A stretch of DNA of 39,129 bases, from assembly GCA_003157675.1 (NCBI GenBank), contig PMKG01000469.1, forward strand, positions 2,262-41,390, in the 5' to 3' direction. The notes beneath the pieces were generated by a model, which ran no database searches, was not told where the DNA came from, and worked only from the letters and a program-made list of their open reading frames with translations. This document shows positions 1 through 7,962 of this stretch, one piece after another. Origin of the DNA: Acidobacteriota bacterium. Lineage in GTDB: Bacteria; Acidobacteriota; Vicinamibacteria; Vicinamibacterales; Fen-181. The first letter of the stretch is position 1. Each line of letters begins with the position of its first letter. A program made the translations under genes and the position numbers.

Positions 1-1410
1 GATGGCCTCGTCGGCCCGGCCTTGTGCCGCCAGCCGGCCCGCCTCGAAATAGCGGTTGGCCACTGGCGCGAGATCCTTGGGGTCCGGCAGTTGACCGCCG
101 GGAACGTCCGGCGCCGCGTCCGGCAGGCCCGTCACGCGGCCCAGGGCCTCCAGCCGCTCCCGACCCGGCTCCGGCACGGGCGCCGGGACAGGCACCGGTG
201 TGTTCCCGACGAGCGCCTCGAGCGCCGCCCGCATCTCCTCCGCCGTCTTCGGATCGCTCGCGGCCAGGTTCACGCGTTCCTTCGGATCCTGCGCCAGGTC
301 GTACAATTCTGGGCGCGCCGAATTGATGTAGCGATACCGCCGCGTGGTCAGCGACGTGACCTCGCTCCAGCCGAAGAGAAACCGTGGCGCGAACGACTCG
401 GCGTACAGCTGCCGGTCGGGGAGGATCGCCGAGGGCGAGTCGAGCACGTGACGAAGCGTTCGCCCGCCGATCTTCGAGGGTCTCGGCGCGCCGACCAGGT
501 CGAGCACCGTCGGGGCGACGTCGATCTGCTCGACGAGCGCGTCCGAGTGACGGCCGCCACCGTCCCGGCGCGGGAGCTTGACGATGAGCGGCGTCCGGAT
601 GGCCTGCTCGTACAGGAACAGGCCGTGCCCCTGCTCGCCGTGATCGCCGAGGCCGTCGCCGTGGTCGGCCGTGAGGATCACGACGCCGCCGGTGTAGAGC
701 CCGCGCTTCTTCAGAAACGCGACCAGCTGTCCGACCAGGCCGTCCGCGTAAGCGACGCGCGCGTCGTAGGGGGACAGGCGCTTCGATCCTCCGGGCGCCC
801 CGGTCGCCGCCGCGGGCTCGTCGATCTGCAGGAACAGGAAGAAACGCGACGTGCCGATCGACTCGATCCAGTGCTCGGCCACCTGGAGCGACTTCGCGCC
901 GTCCCTCGCGCACGGCGCCGCCTCGTCCGCCGTGCCGGCGTCGCCCGTCCCGTCGTCGAAGAAGCCGAACGCCGCCCCGAGTCCCGTGCTGCTCCGAAGC
1001 AAACAGCTCGATACCACGCCGCCGGTCTTGAAGCCGCGCCGGTGCAGCCACTGGGGCAGCAGCGCCACGCCGGCCGGGACGGGAAACCCGGCGTCGTCAC
1101 GGACGCCGCTCTGAAACGGCAGGAGGCCGGCCAGCAGCGACACGTTCGAGGGGAGCGTGAGCGGCGAATGCGCGTAAGCTCGGTCGAAGATGACCGAGTC
1201 GGCCGCCAGCGCGTCGATGGCCGGCGTGCGGACCCGCTGGTAGCCGTAGACCGGCAGATGGTCGGCCCGCAGCGATTCAATCGAGACCAGGATGACCGGG
1301 CCGTAGGCCGGGCCGGACTCGCGGGCGTAGAACCACCCGGCGAGGGCGGCGGCCAGCACCGCGATCCAGATCAGGCCGACGACGAAGCGGTAGCGCCACC
1401 GGGAAGTCAT
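1..1410 (-). CDS. Sulfatase-like alkaline-phosphatase-superfamily protein with C-terminal TPR (partial)
   Basis: The frame is open from ATG at 1410 to the window edge (470 codons, C-terminus missing). A membrane anchor lies at residues 10-27, followed by the sulfatase-type fold: VSIESLRADH near 42-51, PLTLPSN at 83-89, and ADHGDGLGDHG with the metal-binding Asp-His pair at about 249-250. The last visible residues (YFEAGRLAAQGRADEAI) look like the start of a TPR repeat, a tail known in acidobacterial sulfatase-like proteins. The canonical CxPSR/SxPSR formylglycine motif is absent; the aligned nucleophile is Thr85 and the first metal ligand is Glu45 instead of Asp. That Glu/Thr/Asp-His set resembles phosphoethanolamine transferases and LtaS. 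The family is clear, but true sulfatase activity is doubtful. It is transcribed divergently from the AmiE-NamZ fusion gene. Most of the active domain is expected outside the membrane. Confidence 0.8.
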   Translation of the reverse strand, partial: MTSRWRYRFVVGLIWIAVLAAALAGWFYARESGPAYGPVILVSIESLRADHLPVYGYQRVRTPAIDALAADSVIFDRAYAHSPLTLPSNVSLLAGLLPFQSGVRDDAGFPVPAGVALLPQWLHRRGFKTGGVVSSCLLRSSTGLGAAFGFFDDGTGDAGTADEAAPCARDGAKSLQVAEHWIESIGTSRFFLFLQIDEPAAATGAPGGSKRLSPYDARVAYADGLVGQLVAFLKKRGLYTGGVVILTADHGDGLGDHGEQGHGLFLYEQAIRTPLIVKLPRRDGGGRHSDALVEQIDVAPTVLDLVGAPRPSKIGGRTLRHVLDSPSAILPDRQLYAESFAPRFLFGWSEVTSLTTRRYRYINSARPELYDLAQDPKERVNLAASDPKTAEEMRAALEALVGNTPVPVPAPVPEPGRERLEALGRVTGLPDAAPDVPGGQLPDPKDLAPVANRYFEAGRLAAQGRADEAI

Positions 1411-1459
1411 CTCAGGATGCGCCGCGAGAACCGGTCGCGCCGGCTCGCGCCGAATCCTC

Positions 1460-1489
1460 TATTATAGTGTCCGCCTCAAGAAGGAGTGA
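1460..1489. promoter_or_regulatory. Divergent promoter region between the sulfatase-like and AmiE-NamZ genes
   Basis: The short 1411-1492 gap holds TATAAT on the minus strand (1466-1461) and the overlapping TATTAT on the plus strand (1460-1465). No convincing -35 box is seen for either. The plus-strand gene has AAGGAG (1481-1486), 6 nt before its GTG start. Confidence 0.35.
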
Positions 1490-1492
1490 GCC

Positions 1493-3901
1493 GTGAAGCA
1501 TCGGCTGTGTCTCGCCCTCGTCCTGGCGGCGATCGTTCTCACCGGGTCCGCGCGGCCGGGCGCCCAGGCGCCGGCGCCGCCACCCGCGGCCGGCCTCGAC
1601 ACCGCCCGCCTCGCCCGCATCGCGGACCTCGCGAACGAGGCGATCGCGGCGAAACAGACGCCCGGCGCCGTCGTCCTCGTCGGGAGGGGCGACCACATCG
1701 CCTACCGCCAGGCGTTCGGCCATCGAGCGATCGAGCCGGTCGTCGAGACGATGACGACCGACACGATCTTCGACCTCGCCTCGCTGACCAAGGTCGTGGC
1801 CACGACGACGGCCGTGATGATGCTGGTCGAGGACGGGCGCATCCGGCTGAACGACCGCGTGGCGGCCTACATCAAGGGGTTCGAGCGCTACGGCAAGGGC
1901 GACATCACGATCCGGCACCTGATGACGCATGTGTCCGGTCTGAGGCCCGACCTCGACATGTCCCTGGAGTTCGCGAGCTACGACGAGGGGATCGCCAGGG
2001 CCATCGACGAGGTGCCCGACTCCCCCCCGGGCCAGCGCTTCGTCTACAGCGACATCAACTTCGTCCTGCTCGGCGAGATCGTCCATCGCGTGAGCGGGCA
2101 GATGCTCGACGAGTTCTGCCGGGCGCGTATCTTCGAGCCGCTCGGGATGCGCGACACGATGTTCAAGCCGCCCGCCGCGCTCCTGCCGCGCATCGCGCCG
2201 ACCGAGACGTGCACGCAGTACGGCTGGCCGTGCGACCAGCCGGGCGGCGCCATCCTCCGAGGCGTCGTTCACGACCCGACCGCCCGGCGGATGCTGGGCG
2301 TGGCCGGGCACGCCGGGCTCTTCAGCACGGCGGCCGACCTCGGCGTCTTCTGTCGCATGCTGCTCGGCGGCGGGCGCGTGGGGAACGTGCGCATCCTCTC
2401 GCCGCTGACGGTGGCGAAGATGACCAGTCCGATCGCCCTCCCCGGCGGCCAGGTGCGCGGCCTCGGTTGGGACATCGACTCGTCCTACTCGTCCAACCGT
2501 GGCGAGCTGCTGCCGCTCGGTTCGTTCGGCCACACCGGCTTCACCGGTACGTCGATCTGGATCGACCCGCTGACGAAGACCTGGATCGTGTTCCTCTCGA
2601 ACCGCGTCCACCCGGACGGCAAGGGGGACGTGACGCCGCTGCGCGCGAAGATCGCCACCGTGGTCGGCTCGGCCATCCTCGACCCGCCGGCCGACGCGCT
2701 CAGGACCGCGCGCCTGACGGGCGGCGACTTCGGGGCATCGGGCGCCGCGCCCCGCGCGGCGGAGGCGGCCGCGCCGGTGCTGAACGGCATCGACGTGCTG
2801 AAGGCGGAAGGCTTCAAGTCGCTGCAGGGGCGGAAGGTCGGCCTCCTGACCAACCATACCGGCATCGCCCTGACCGGCGAATCGACCATCGACCTGCTCG
2901 CTCACGCCCCGGGCGTGAAGCTGGTGGCGCTGCTCAGCCCGGAGCACGGCATCCGCGGCGACGTGGACGAGTCGGTCCCCCAGTCGCGCGACGAGAAGAC
3001 GGGGCTGCCCGTCTACTCGCTCTACGGCGCGACGAATCGGCCCACCGACGAGATGCTGGCCGGCATCGACACGATCGTCTTCGACATCCAGGACGTCGGC
3101 GTCCGCTTCTACACCTACGAGACGACGATGGCCTACGTGATGGAGGAGGCGGCGAAGCGCAAGATCAAGATGGTCGTGCTCGACCGCGTGAACCCGATCG
3201 ACGGCTTCACCGTCGAGGGGCCGACGCTCGAGAAGACGCGACTCTCCTTCGTGGGCTACTTCCCGCTGCCGATCCGCCACGGCCTGACGATGGGCGAGCT
3301 GGCGAGGCTGTTCAACGCCGAGAACAGGATCGGCGCCGACTTGGCGGTGGTGCCGGTCAAGGGATGGAAGCGCGACCAGTGGTTCGACGAGACGGGCCTG
3401 CAGTGGGTCAACCCGTCACCCAACATGCGCAACATGAACGCGGCGGCGCTCTATCCCGGCGTGGCCGTCATCGAAGGGACCAACGTGTCGGTCGGCCGAG
3501 GCACCGACTCGCCGTTCGAGCAGTTCGGCGCGCCGTGGCTCGACGGCCCGAGACTGGCCTCGACGCTCAACGCGCGGCGCCTGCCGGGCGTCCGCTTCTA
3601 CCCGACGTCGTTCACGCCGGCGGCGGGCACCTTCAAAGGGGAGCGGTGCGGCGGCGTGTTCATCATCGTGACCGACCGTGAGGCGCTCCCGACGGCGAGG
3701 CTCGGCGTGGAGATCGCGTCGGCTCTCTACCGGCAGCACGGGGCGACGTGGCAGATCGACAGGATGCTGCCGCTTCTCGGATCGGCGAAGGCGCTCGAGC
3801 AGGTCAAGGCGCTCGAAGATCCCGCGTGCATCGCGGCCTCGTTTGCCCAGGACGAAGGACGATTTCGCCTGTTACGCGCGAAATACCTGATCTACAACTA
3901 G
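1493..3901 (+). CDS. Bifunctional serine hydrolase (AmiE-like) fused to exo-beta-N-acetylmuramidase NamZ (DUF1343, GH171)
   Basis: 802 residues from GTG, 6 nt after AAGGAG. Residues 1-26 are a Sec-type signal peptide, so the enzyme acts outside the cytoplasm. Residues about 35-400 are a beta-lactamase-fold serine hydrolase (PF00144): nucleophile motif SLTK at 97-100, Tyr motif YSD at 185-187, HTG at 347-349. Residues about 430-802 are a complete DUF1343/NamZ domain, with SPEHGIRG around 482-489 and the NPSPNMRN and NVSVGRGTD segments of that family. In Bacillus subtilis, AmiE (a MurNAc-peptide amidase of the same serine hydrolase family) and NamZ are separate neighbouring genes for peptidoglycan turnover. 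Here both are in one polypeptide, which suggests coupled removal of peptide and MurNAc from wall fragments. The amidase role of the first domain is inferred from the fusion; it could also be an esterase or D-aminopeptidase. It is followed after 3 nt by another serine hydrolase gene. Confidence 0.88.
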   Translation: MKHRLCLALVLAAIVLTGSARPGAQAPAPPPAAGLDTARLARIADLANEAIAAKQTPGAVVLVGRGDHIAYRQAFGHRAIEPVVETMTTDTIFDLASLTKVVATTTAVMMLVEDGRIRLNDRVAAYIKGFERYGKGDITIRHLMTHVSGLRPDLDMSLEFASYDEGIARAIDEVPDSPPGQRFVYSDINFVLLGEIVHRVSGQMLDEFCRARIFEPLGMRDTMFKPPAALLPRIAPTETCTQYGWPCDQPGGAILRGVVHDPTARRMLGVAGHAGLFSTAADLGVFCRMLLGGGRVGNVRILSPLTVAKMTSPIALPGGQVRGLGWDIDSSYSSNRGELLPLGSFGHTGFTGTSIWIDPLTKTWIVFLSNRVHPDGKGDVTPLRAKIATVVGSAILDPPADALRTARLTGGDFGASGAAPRAAEAAAPVLNGIDVLKAEGFKSLQGRKVGLLTNHTGIALTGESTIDLLAHAPGVKLVALLSPEHGIRGDVDESVPQSRDEKTGLPVYSLYGATNRPTDEMLAGIDTIVFDIQDVGVRFYTYETTMAYVMEEAAKRKIKMVVLDRVNPIDGFTVEGPTLEKTRLSFVGYFPLPIRHGLTMGELARLFNAENRIGADLAVVPVKGWKRDQWFDETGLQWVNPSPNMRNMNAAALYPGVAVIEGTNVSVGRGTDSPFEQFGAPWLDGPRLASTLNARRLPGVRFYPTSFTPAAGTFKGERCGGVFIIVTDREALPTARLGVEIASALYRQHGATWQIDRMLPLLGSAKALEQVKALEDPACIAASFAQDEGRFRLLRAKYLIYN

Positions 3902-3904
3902 ACC

Positions 3905-5560
3905 ATGAAGAGAATCCTCTGCACGTTCGTCACGAGCGTCATCGTCGTCGTCGGATTCGTCGCGCTCGAGGGCCGCCAGGCCAAACGGCCGGACGAAGCG
4001 GCCATCGACAAGGTCTTCGCCAGGTGGTCCACGGCTTCGCCGGGATGCGCCGTGGGCGTGTCGGAAGGCGGCAAGGTCGTCCTCCGAAAAGCCTACGGGA
4101 TGGCCGATCTCGAGCACGACGTGCCGAACTCGCCCGACACGATCTTCGAGGCCGGCTCGGTGTCGAAGCAGTTCACCGCCGCGGCCGTCCTGCTCCTCGC
4201 GGGCGAAGGCAAGCTGTCGCTCGACGACCCGGTCAGGAAGTACATCCCCGAGCTGCCCGACTACGGCAAGCCGCTGCTCATCCGACACATGCTGCAGCAC
4301 ACGAGCGGCCTGCGCGATTGGGGCGAGGTCGAGGGCGTCGCCGGCTGGCCCCGCACCACCCGCGTCTACACCCACGCCCGCGTCCTCGACATCGTCTCGC
4401 GGCAGAAAGCACTCAACTTCGAGCCGGGGACCAACTGGTCTTACAGCAATACCGGATACAACCTGGCCGCCATCATCGTGTCAAGGGTGAGCGGCCAGAG
4501 CTTCGCCGAGTTCTGCCGGCTCCGGATCTTCGAGCCGCTCGGCATGACGCACACCTCGTGGCGCGATGACTTCCGGCGGATCGTCAGGGGCCGGGCCATC
4601 GCGTACGAGGCGGTGAAGAACGGCTACGAGCAGGACATGCCGTTCGAGAACGTGTATGGCAACGGCGGCCTGCTGACGACGGTCGGCGACCTGCTGAAGT
4701 GGAACGAGAACGCCGTGGACCAGAAGGTGGGCGACGCGGAGTTCCTGCGCGTGGAGGTCGCCCCCGGGCGCTTCAGCAACGGCAAGCCGCACAACTACGC
4801 GATGGGGCTGTTCATCGGGACCTTCGCCGGCCTGCCCGAGGTGTACCACAGCGGATCGACGGCCGGCTACCGCGCCTTCCTCACGCGGTTCCCGAAGCAG
4901 CACCTATCGGTGGCCGTGCTGTGCAACGCGTCGAACGGGACGGCCGAGCGGGACGCGCACACGGTGGCGGAGATGTACCTGGCGGACGCAGTCAACGCCC
5001 CGCATGGAATGATGGACCTGGGCCACGACGACATCCTGGTGCCGTCGCTCTCGTCGTTCGTTGGCCTCTATCGCAACACGGTTACTGGCGTTCCCCTATC
5101 TCTCGTGACAGGTAAGGCCGAGCTTCTGATCGAGGGCGCCAGCAATCCGTCGAACATCGTCCTATTCCAGCACGACTCCGCGTTCCAGTCGTTCGACGGA
5201 ACCCGGACCTTCCACTTCGACGGCAAGGGCGGTCTCCACATCGCCAATGCGAACGGCATGTCGGAGACCTACCAGCGGGTCGACCCCTGGAAGCCGGTCG
5301 CCGGGCAGCTGAATGCGTTCGCCGGCAGGTACACCAGCGACGAAGCGGAGACGGAACTGAAGGTCGTGGCCTCCGGCCCGGATTTGAAGATCACGCGGCG
5401 CCCGGACACGACGCTGACGCTCAGGCCGGTCTACAAGGACGCGTTCCAGGCGGAGGGTCTCGGCCTCGTCCGCTTCCGCCGCGACACGTCGGGACGGGTC
5501 ATCGGCTTCAGCGTGACGATGGACAGGGTGTGGGACTTGCGGTTCGACAGGAAGCAGTGA
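3905..5560 (+). CDS. Secreted beta-lactamase-family serine hydrolase
   Basis: 551 residues beginning 3 nt after the stop of the AmiE-NamZ fusion, so very probably in the same transcript. The N-terminus (about 1-24) is a signal peptide or anchor. The PF00144 catalytic set is complete: SVSK at 85-88, YSN at 180-182 and HSG at 315-317. The C-terminal part (about 380-551) is a beta-rich extension of the kind attached to many class C beta-lactamase-like peptidases and esterases (DUF3471-like). Members act as D-aminopeptidases, esterases or DD-carboxypeptidases; the substrate cannot be read from the sequence. The neighbour suggests peptidoglycan peptides. True beta-lactamase function is less likely because class C enzymes are shorter and lack this extension. 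Confidence 0.85.
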   Translation: MKRILCTFVTSVIVVVGFVALEGRQAKRPDEAAIDKVFARWSTASPGCAVGVSEGGKVVLRKAYGMADLEHDVPNSPDTIFEAGSVSKQFTAAAVLLLAGEGKLSLDDPVRKYIPELPDYGKPLLIRHMLQHTSGLRDWGEVEGVAGWPRTTRVYTHARVLDIVSRQKALNFEPGTNWSYSNTGYNLAAIIVSRVSGQSFAEFCRLRIFEPLGMTHTSWRDDFRRIVRGRAIAYEAVKNGYEQDMPFENVYGNGGLLTTVGDLLKWNENAVDQKVGDAEFLRVEVAPGRFSNGKPHNYAMGLFIGTFAGLPEVYHSGSTAGYRAFLTRFPKQHLSVAVLCNASNGTAERDAHTVAEMYLADAVNAPHGMMDLGHDDILVPSLSSFVGLYRNTVTGVPLSLVTGKAELLIEGASNPSNIVLFQHDSAFQSFDGTRTFHFDGKGGLHIANANGMSETYQRVDPWKPVAGQLNAFAGRYTSDEAETELKVVASGPDLKITRRPDTTLTLRPVYKDAFQAEGLGLVRFRRDTSGRVIGFSVTMDRVWDLRFDRKQ

Positions 5561-5567
5561 CGGCCGG

Positions 5568-5717
5568 CCTGCGGCTCGTGGCTTGCGGCTTACGGCGATC
5601 AGTACGTAGGGCGGGGCTTCAGCCCCGCCAGCAAGCCGGGCCTGAAGGCCCGGCCTACGTTCGGACGTGCCTCGGCGTGACACCGCCGCAAGCCGTCAGT
5701 CGCGAGCCGCAAGTCGG
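5568..5717. repeat. Periodic-arm intergenic element (copy 1), interrupted by a GTAGGGCG element
   Basis: The left arm (5568-5597) is built of 7-nt units of the type GGCTTGC/GGCTTAC. The right arm (about 5688-5717) has the complementary theme (GCCGCAA, GCCGTCA, GTCGCGA). The core before the right arm reads GCGTGACACCG. A separate palindromic GTAGGGCG element sits inside it (5604-5660). It lies between convergent genes and leaves no room for another gene. Confidence 0.6.
5604..5660. repeat. GTAGGGCG inverted-repeat element (copy 1)
   Basis: Starts ACGTAGGGCGGGGC and ends GGCCCGGCCTACGT. Each half is itself a small hairpin centred on CTTCAG or CTGAAG, so the element can fold as two hairpins or one long imperfect stem. 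Related copies lie at 6141-6198, 10392-10448, 18858-18966 and 33140-33184. A REP-like intergenic family. Confidence 0.75.
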
Positions 5718-5719
5718 CG

Positions 5720-6127
5720 TCAGAGCCGGTAGAGCATCACGTAGACCACCACCCCCGTCACCGACACGTAAATCCACAGCGGCAAGGTTCGGCGCGCCAG
5801 GCGGGCGTGGGCGGGGAAGCGGCCGCCGAGCGCCCGCGCCAGCGTCACGAGCGCCATCGGCAGGATGACGATCGCCAGGATCACGTGCGAGACCAGGATC
5901 GGGTAGTAGACCACCGGCGCCGAGCCGTAGTACGGGCGGTGGCCTCCGATCGCGTGGTAGACGGTGTAAGACGCGAGGAACAGCATGGAGGTGACCCACG
6001 CCGAGAGCATCGCCGCGCGGTGCCAGGCGATCCGGCGCTTCCGGATCATCGCGTAGCCGGTCGCGAGCAGCACGGCCGAGATCCCGTTGAGGGTCGCGTT
6101 GAGAGTCGGAAGGTCGGCAACCGTCAC
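5720..6127 (-). CDS. DUF420 family membrane protein (CtaM/YozB-like)
   Basis: About 135 residues with four hydrophobic helices and conserved His residues (AWHRAAM, YHAIGG, SHVILA), typical of DUF420. Family members such as staphylococcal CtaM are needed for maturation of a haem-copper oxidase, which fits the nearby cyoE. The GTG at 6127 is chosen because GGGAGAG lies just upstream. A longer frame beginning with TTG at 6145 would run into the repeat element at 6141-6198. It appears to be the last gene of a minus-strand group with the ABC exporter and cyoE, separated from the permease by that repeat. Confidence 0.78.
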   Translation of the reverse strand: MTVADLPTLNATLNGISAVLLATGYAMIRKRRIAWHRAAMLSAWVTSMLFLASYTVYHAIGGHRPYYGSAPVVYYPILVSHVILAIVILPMALVTLARALGGRFPAHARLARRTLPLWIYVSVTGVVVYVMLYRL

Positions 6128-6140
6128 GTCGTCTCTCCCA

Positions 6141-6198
6141 GGCAACCCTAAAGGGTCGCCCTACAAGACCGTGTGTAGGGCGGGTCTTTAGACCTGCC
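6141..6198. repeat. GTAGGGCG inverted-repeat element (copy 2)
   Basis: Two related halves, GGCAACCCTAAAGGGTCGCC and GGCGGGTCTTTAGACCTGCC, face each other across the linker CTACAAGACCGTGTGTAG. The linker recurs nearly unchanged in copies at 10392-10448 and 33140-33184. It sits between the permease stop and the DUF420 start. Confidence 0.75.
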
Positions 6199-6210
6199 GA
6201 ACGCGCGCAC

Positions 6211-6984
6211 TCACCGCGTCCGGCGAACCGCGATCGTACCGGCCGCGGCCATCGCCACGCCGAACCCTACAACGACCGCGAGCGACACCGCGAACGACGG
6301 CTCGCCCGGCAGGGCCTGGTCGTAGAAGAACCACCGCAATCCCGACACGCCGTAGGTCATCGGGTTGACGAACATCAACCCGCGCACCCAGCCGGCCGCG
6401 CCCGCCGCGGGGAACAGCGCGCCCGAGAGGATCCACAGCGGGATGAGAAAGATGTTCATCACGGCGTGGAACCCCTGCGTGGAGTCCAGCCACCACGCCA
6501 CCAGGAAGCCGAGGCCGGCGAGGCCGAACGAGACGAGCGTCAGCATGCCGATGAGCGCCGGCACGTCCAGCAGATGGATCCGTACGTGCGCCAGCGGCGC
6601 CAGCAGCAGGAACACGGTTCCCTGCATCACCGCGATCGTCGTCGCGCCCGCGATCTTGCCGACCACGATCGCGGCGCGCGGAACGGGGGCCACCAGCACC
6701 CCCTGGAGAAACCCCTCCTGCCGGTCCTCGACGATCGAGATGGTCGCGAAGATTGCGGTGAACAGCACGATGAGCGCGAGCGTTCCCGGATAGAAGTACT
6801 CGAGGTACCCGCCCTGGAGCGCCATCTCCGGGCTGCCCTTGAACGACCGGTTGAGGCCGGATCCAATCAGGAACCAGAACACGAGCGGCGACCCGAGCGC
6901 GCCCACGATCCGGCTGCGCTGCCGGTGGAACCGCACGATCTCCCGGAGCCAGAGCGTGTAACACGCGAGAAGGACGCGCCTCAT
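6211..6984 (-). CDS. ABC-2 type transporter permease
   Basis: 257 residues with about six membrane spans, the NPMTYGV segment of ABC-2 permeases and a basic C-terminus. Its ATG (6984) overlaps the stop of the ATPase gene in an ATGA arrangement, so translation is coupled and the two proteins form one exporter. The frame stays open upstream, but that part only shadows the ATPase gene. Family members export drugs, polysaccharides or assembly factors; the substrate is not evident. Its place between cyoE and DUF420 hints at a role in respiratory-chain assembly, as with other ABC-2 exporters found beside oxidase genes, but this is inference. Confidence 0.88.
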   Translation of the reverse strand: MRRVLLACYTLWLREIVRFHRQRSRIVGALGSPLVFWFLIGSGLNRSFKGSPEMALQGGYLEYFYPGTLALIVLFTAIFATISIVEDRQEGFLQGVLVAPVPRAAIVVGKIAGATTIAVMQGTVFLLLAPLAHVRIHLLDVPALIGMLTLVSFGLAGLGFLVAWWLDSTQGFHAVMNIFLIPLWILSGALFPAAGAAGWVRGLMFVNPMTYGVSGLRWFFYDQALPGEPSFAVSLAVVVGFGVAMAAAGTIAVRRTR

Positions 6985-7922
6985 ACGCCCTCCGCCAGCC
7001 GCCGTCCGGTGAAGTGCACGAAGACGTCCTCGAGCGTCGGCTTGCCGAACGTCACCGCGTCGATCTCGCCGGGGAAGCTCTCGACCAGCTCCGCGATGAA
7101 CTCGTGGGCCCGGTCCCGCTCGATGTGCACCTTGCCGTCGACGACCTCCGCGCGGACGCCGAAGCGCGCGGCCACGCGCCCGGCGAGATCCTGCGGGTCG
7201 CGCGTCGTCACCTGCACGACGTCGCCGCCGATCGCCGAGGTGAGCGTCGTCGGCGTGCCGAGGGCAACCAGCCGGCCGAGATCCAGGATGGCCACGCGGT
7301 CGCACGCCGCGGCTTCATCCATCAGGTGCGTCGTCAGGATGACGGACGTGCCTTCCTGCCGGCGAAGGGACGAGAGATCCTGCCAGATGTCGCGCCGTGC
7401 GGCCGGGTCGAGGCCCGTGCTCGGCTCGTCGAGCACAAGGAGCTCGGGCCGGTGCAGCAGCGCCTTGGCCACCTCGGCCCGTCGCTGGAGGCCTCCCGAC
7501 AGCGTGGCCACGAGATCGCGCCGCCGATCCTCGACCCGCACGCGCGCGAGCACCTCGCCGATCCGACCGGTGAGCGTCCGTCCGCTCAGTCCGTAGAGAT
7601 GCCCCTGGTGCCTGAGGTTCTCCTCGACCGTCAGCCTCCCGTCGAGCGCCGGGTGCTGAAAGACCACGCCCAGCCGGCGGCGCACCGCGGCCGGGTCGCG
7701 GACGACGTCGTCGCCGAACACGCGGACCGTGCCCTCGGTGGGGAAGAGCAGCGTCGAGACGATCTTGAAGAGCGTTGTCTTTCCGCCGCCGTTCGGGCCG
7801 AGCAGCCCGAAGATCTCGCCCGACGCGACGGCGAAACTCACGTCGTCGAGCGCCACGCGCTCGCCGTAGCGGTGGCGGAGATGGTCGACTTCGACGGCGG
7901 GGGAAGTCAGCGGCATAGACAC
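6981..7922 (-). CDS. ABC transporter ATP-binding protein (ABC-2 exporter)
   Basis: 313 residues. Walker A GPNGGGKTT at 42-50, Q-loop Gln89, signature LSGGL at 141-145 followed by QRR, Walker B LLVLDEP at 161-167, and a TTHLMDEA switch region. A C-terminal extension (about 225-313) carries the FTGRRL end typical of DrrA/CcmA-type subunits. The start is GTG 7922 or, two codons later, ATG 7916; neither has a strong Shine-Dalgarno site. It partners the overlapping permease gene. Confidence 0.9.
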   Translation of the reverse strand: MSMPLTSPAVEVDHLRHRYGERVALDDVSFAVASGEIFGLLGPNGGGKTTLFKIVSTLLFPTEGTVRVFGDDVVRDPAAVRRRLGVVFQHPALDGRLTVEENLRHQGHLYGLSGRTLTGRIGEVLARVRVEDRRRDLVATLSGGLQRRAEVAKALLHRPELLVLDEPSTGLDPAARRDIWQDLSSLRRQEGTSVILTTHLMDEAAACDRVAILDLGRLVALGTPTTLTSAIGGDVVQVTTRDPQDLAGRVAARFGVRAEVVDGKVHIERDRAHEFIAELVESFPGEIDAVTFGKPTLEDVFVHFTGRRLAEGV

Positions 7923-7962
7923 GGGACAGAGACTGGCTTTCGGCCTACGCCTTACGCCGGCA

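Noticed and set aside
1412..3280. Long minus-strand frame (622 codons) opposite the AmiE-NamZ gene
   Set aside because: The plus strand has clear protein families and a signal peptide; the minus frame is only low-stop GC-rich antisense with His/Arg/Asp-rich text and no family.
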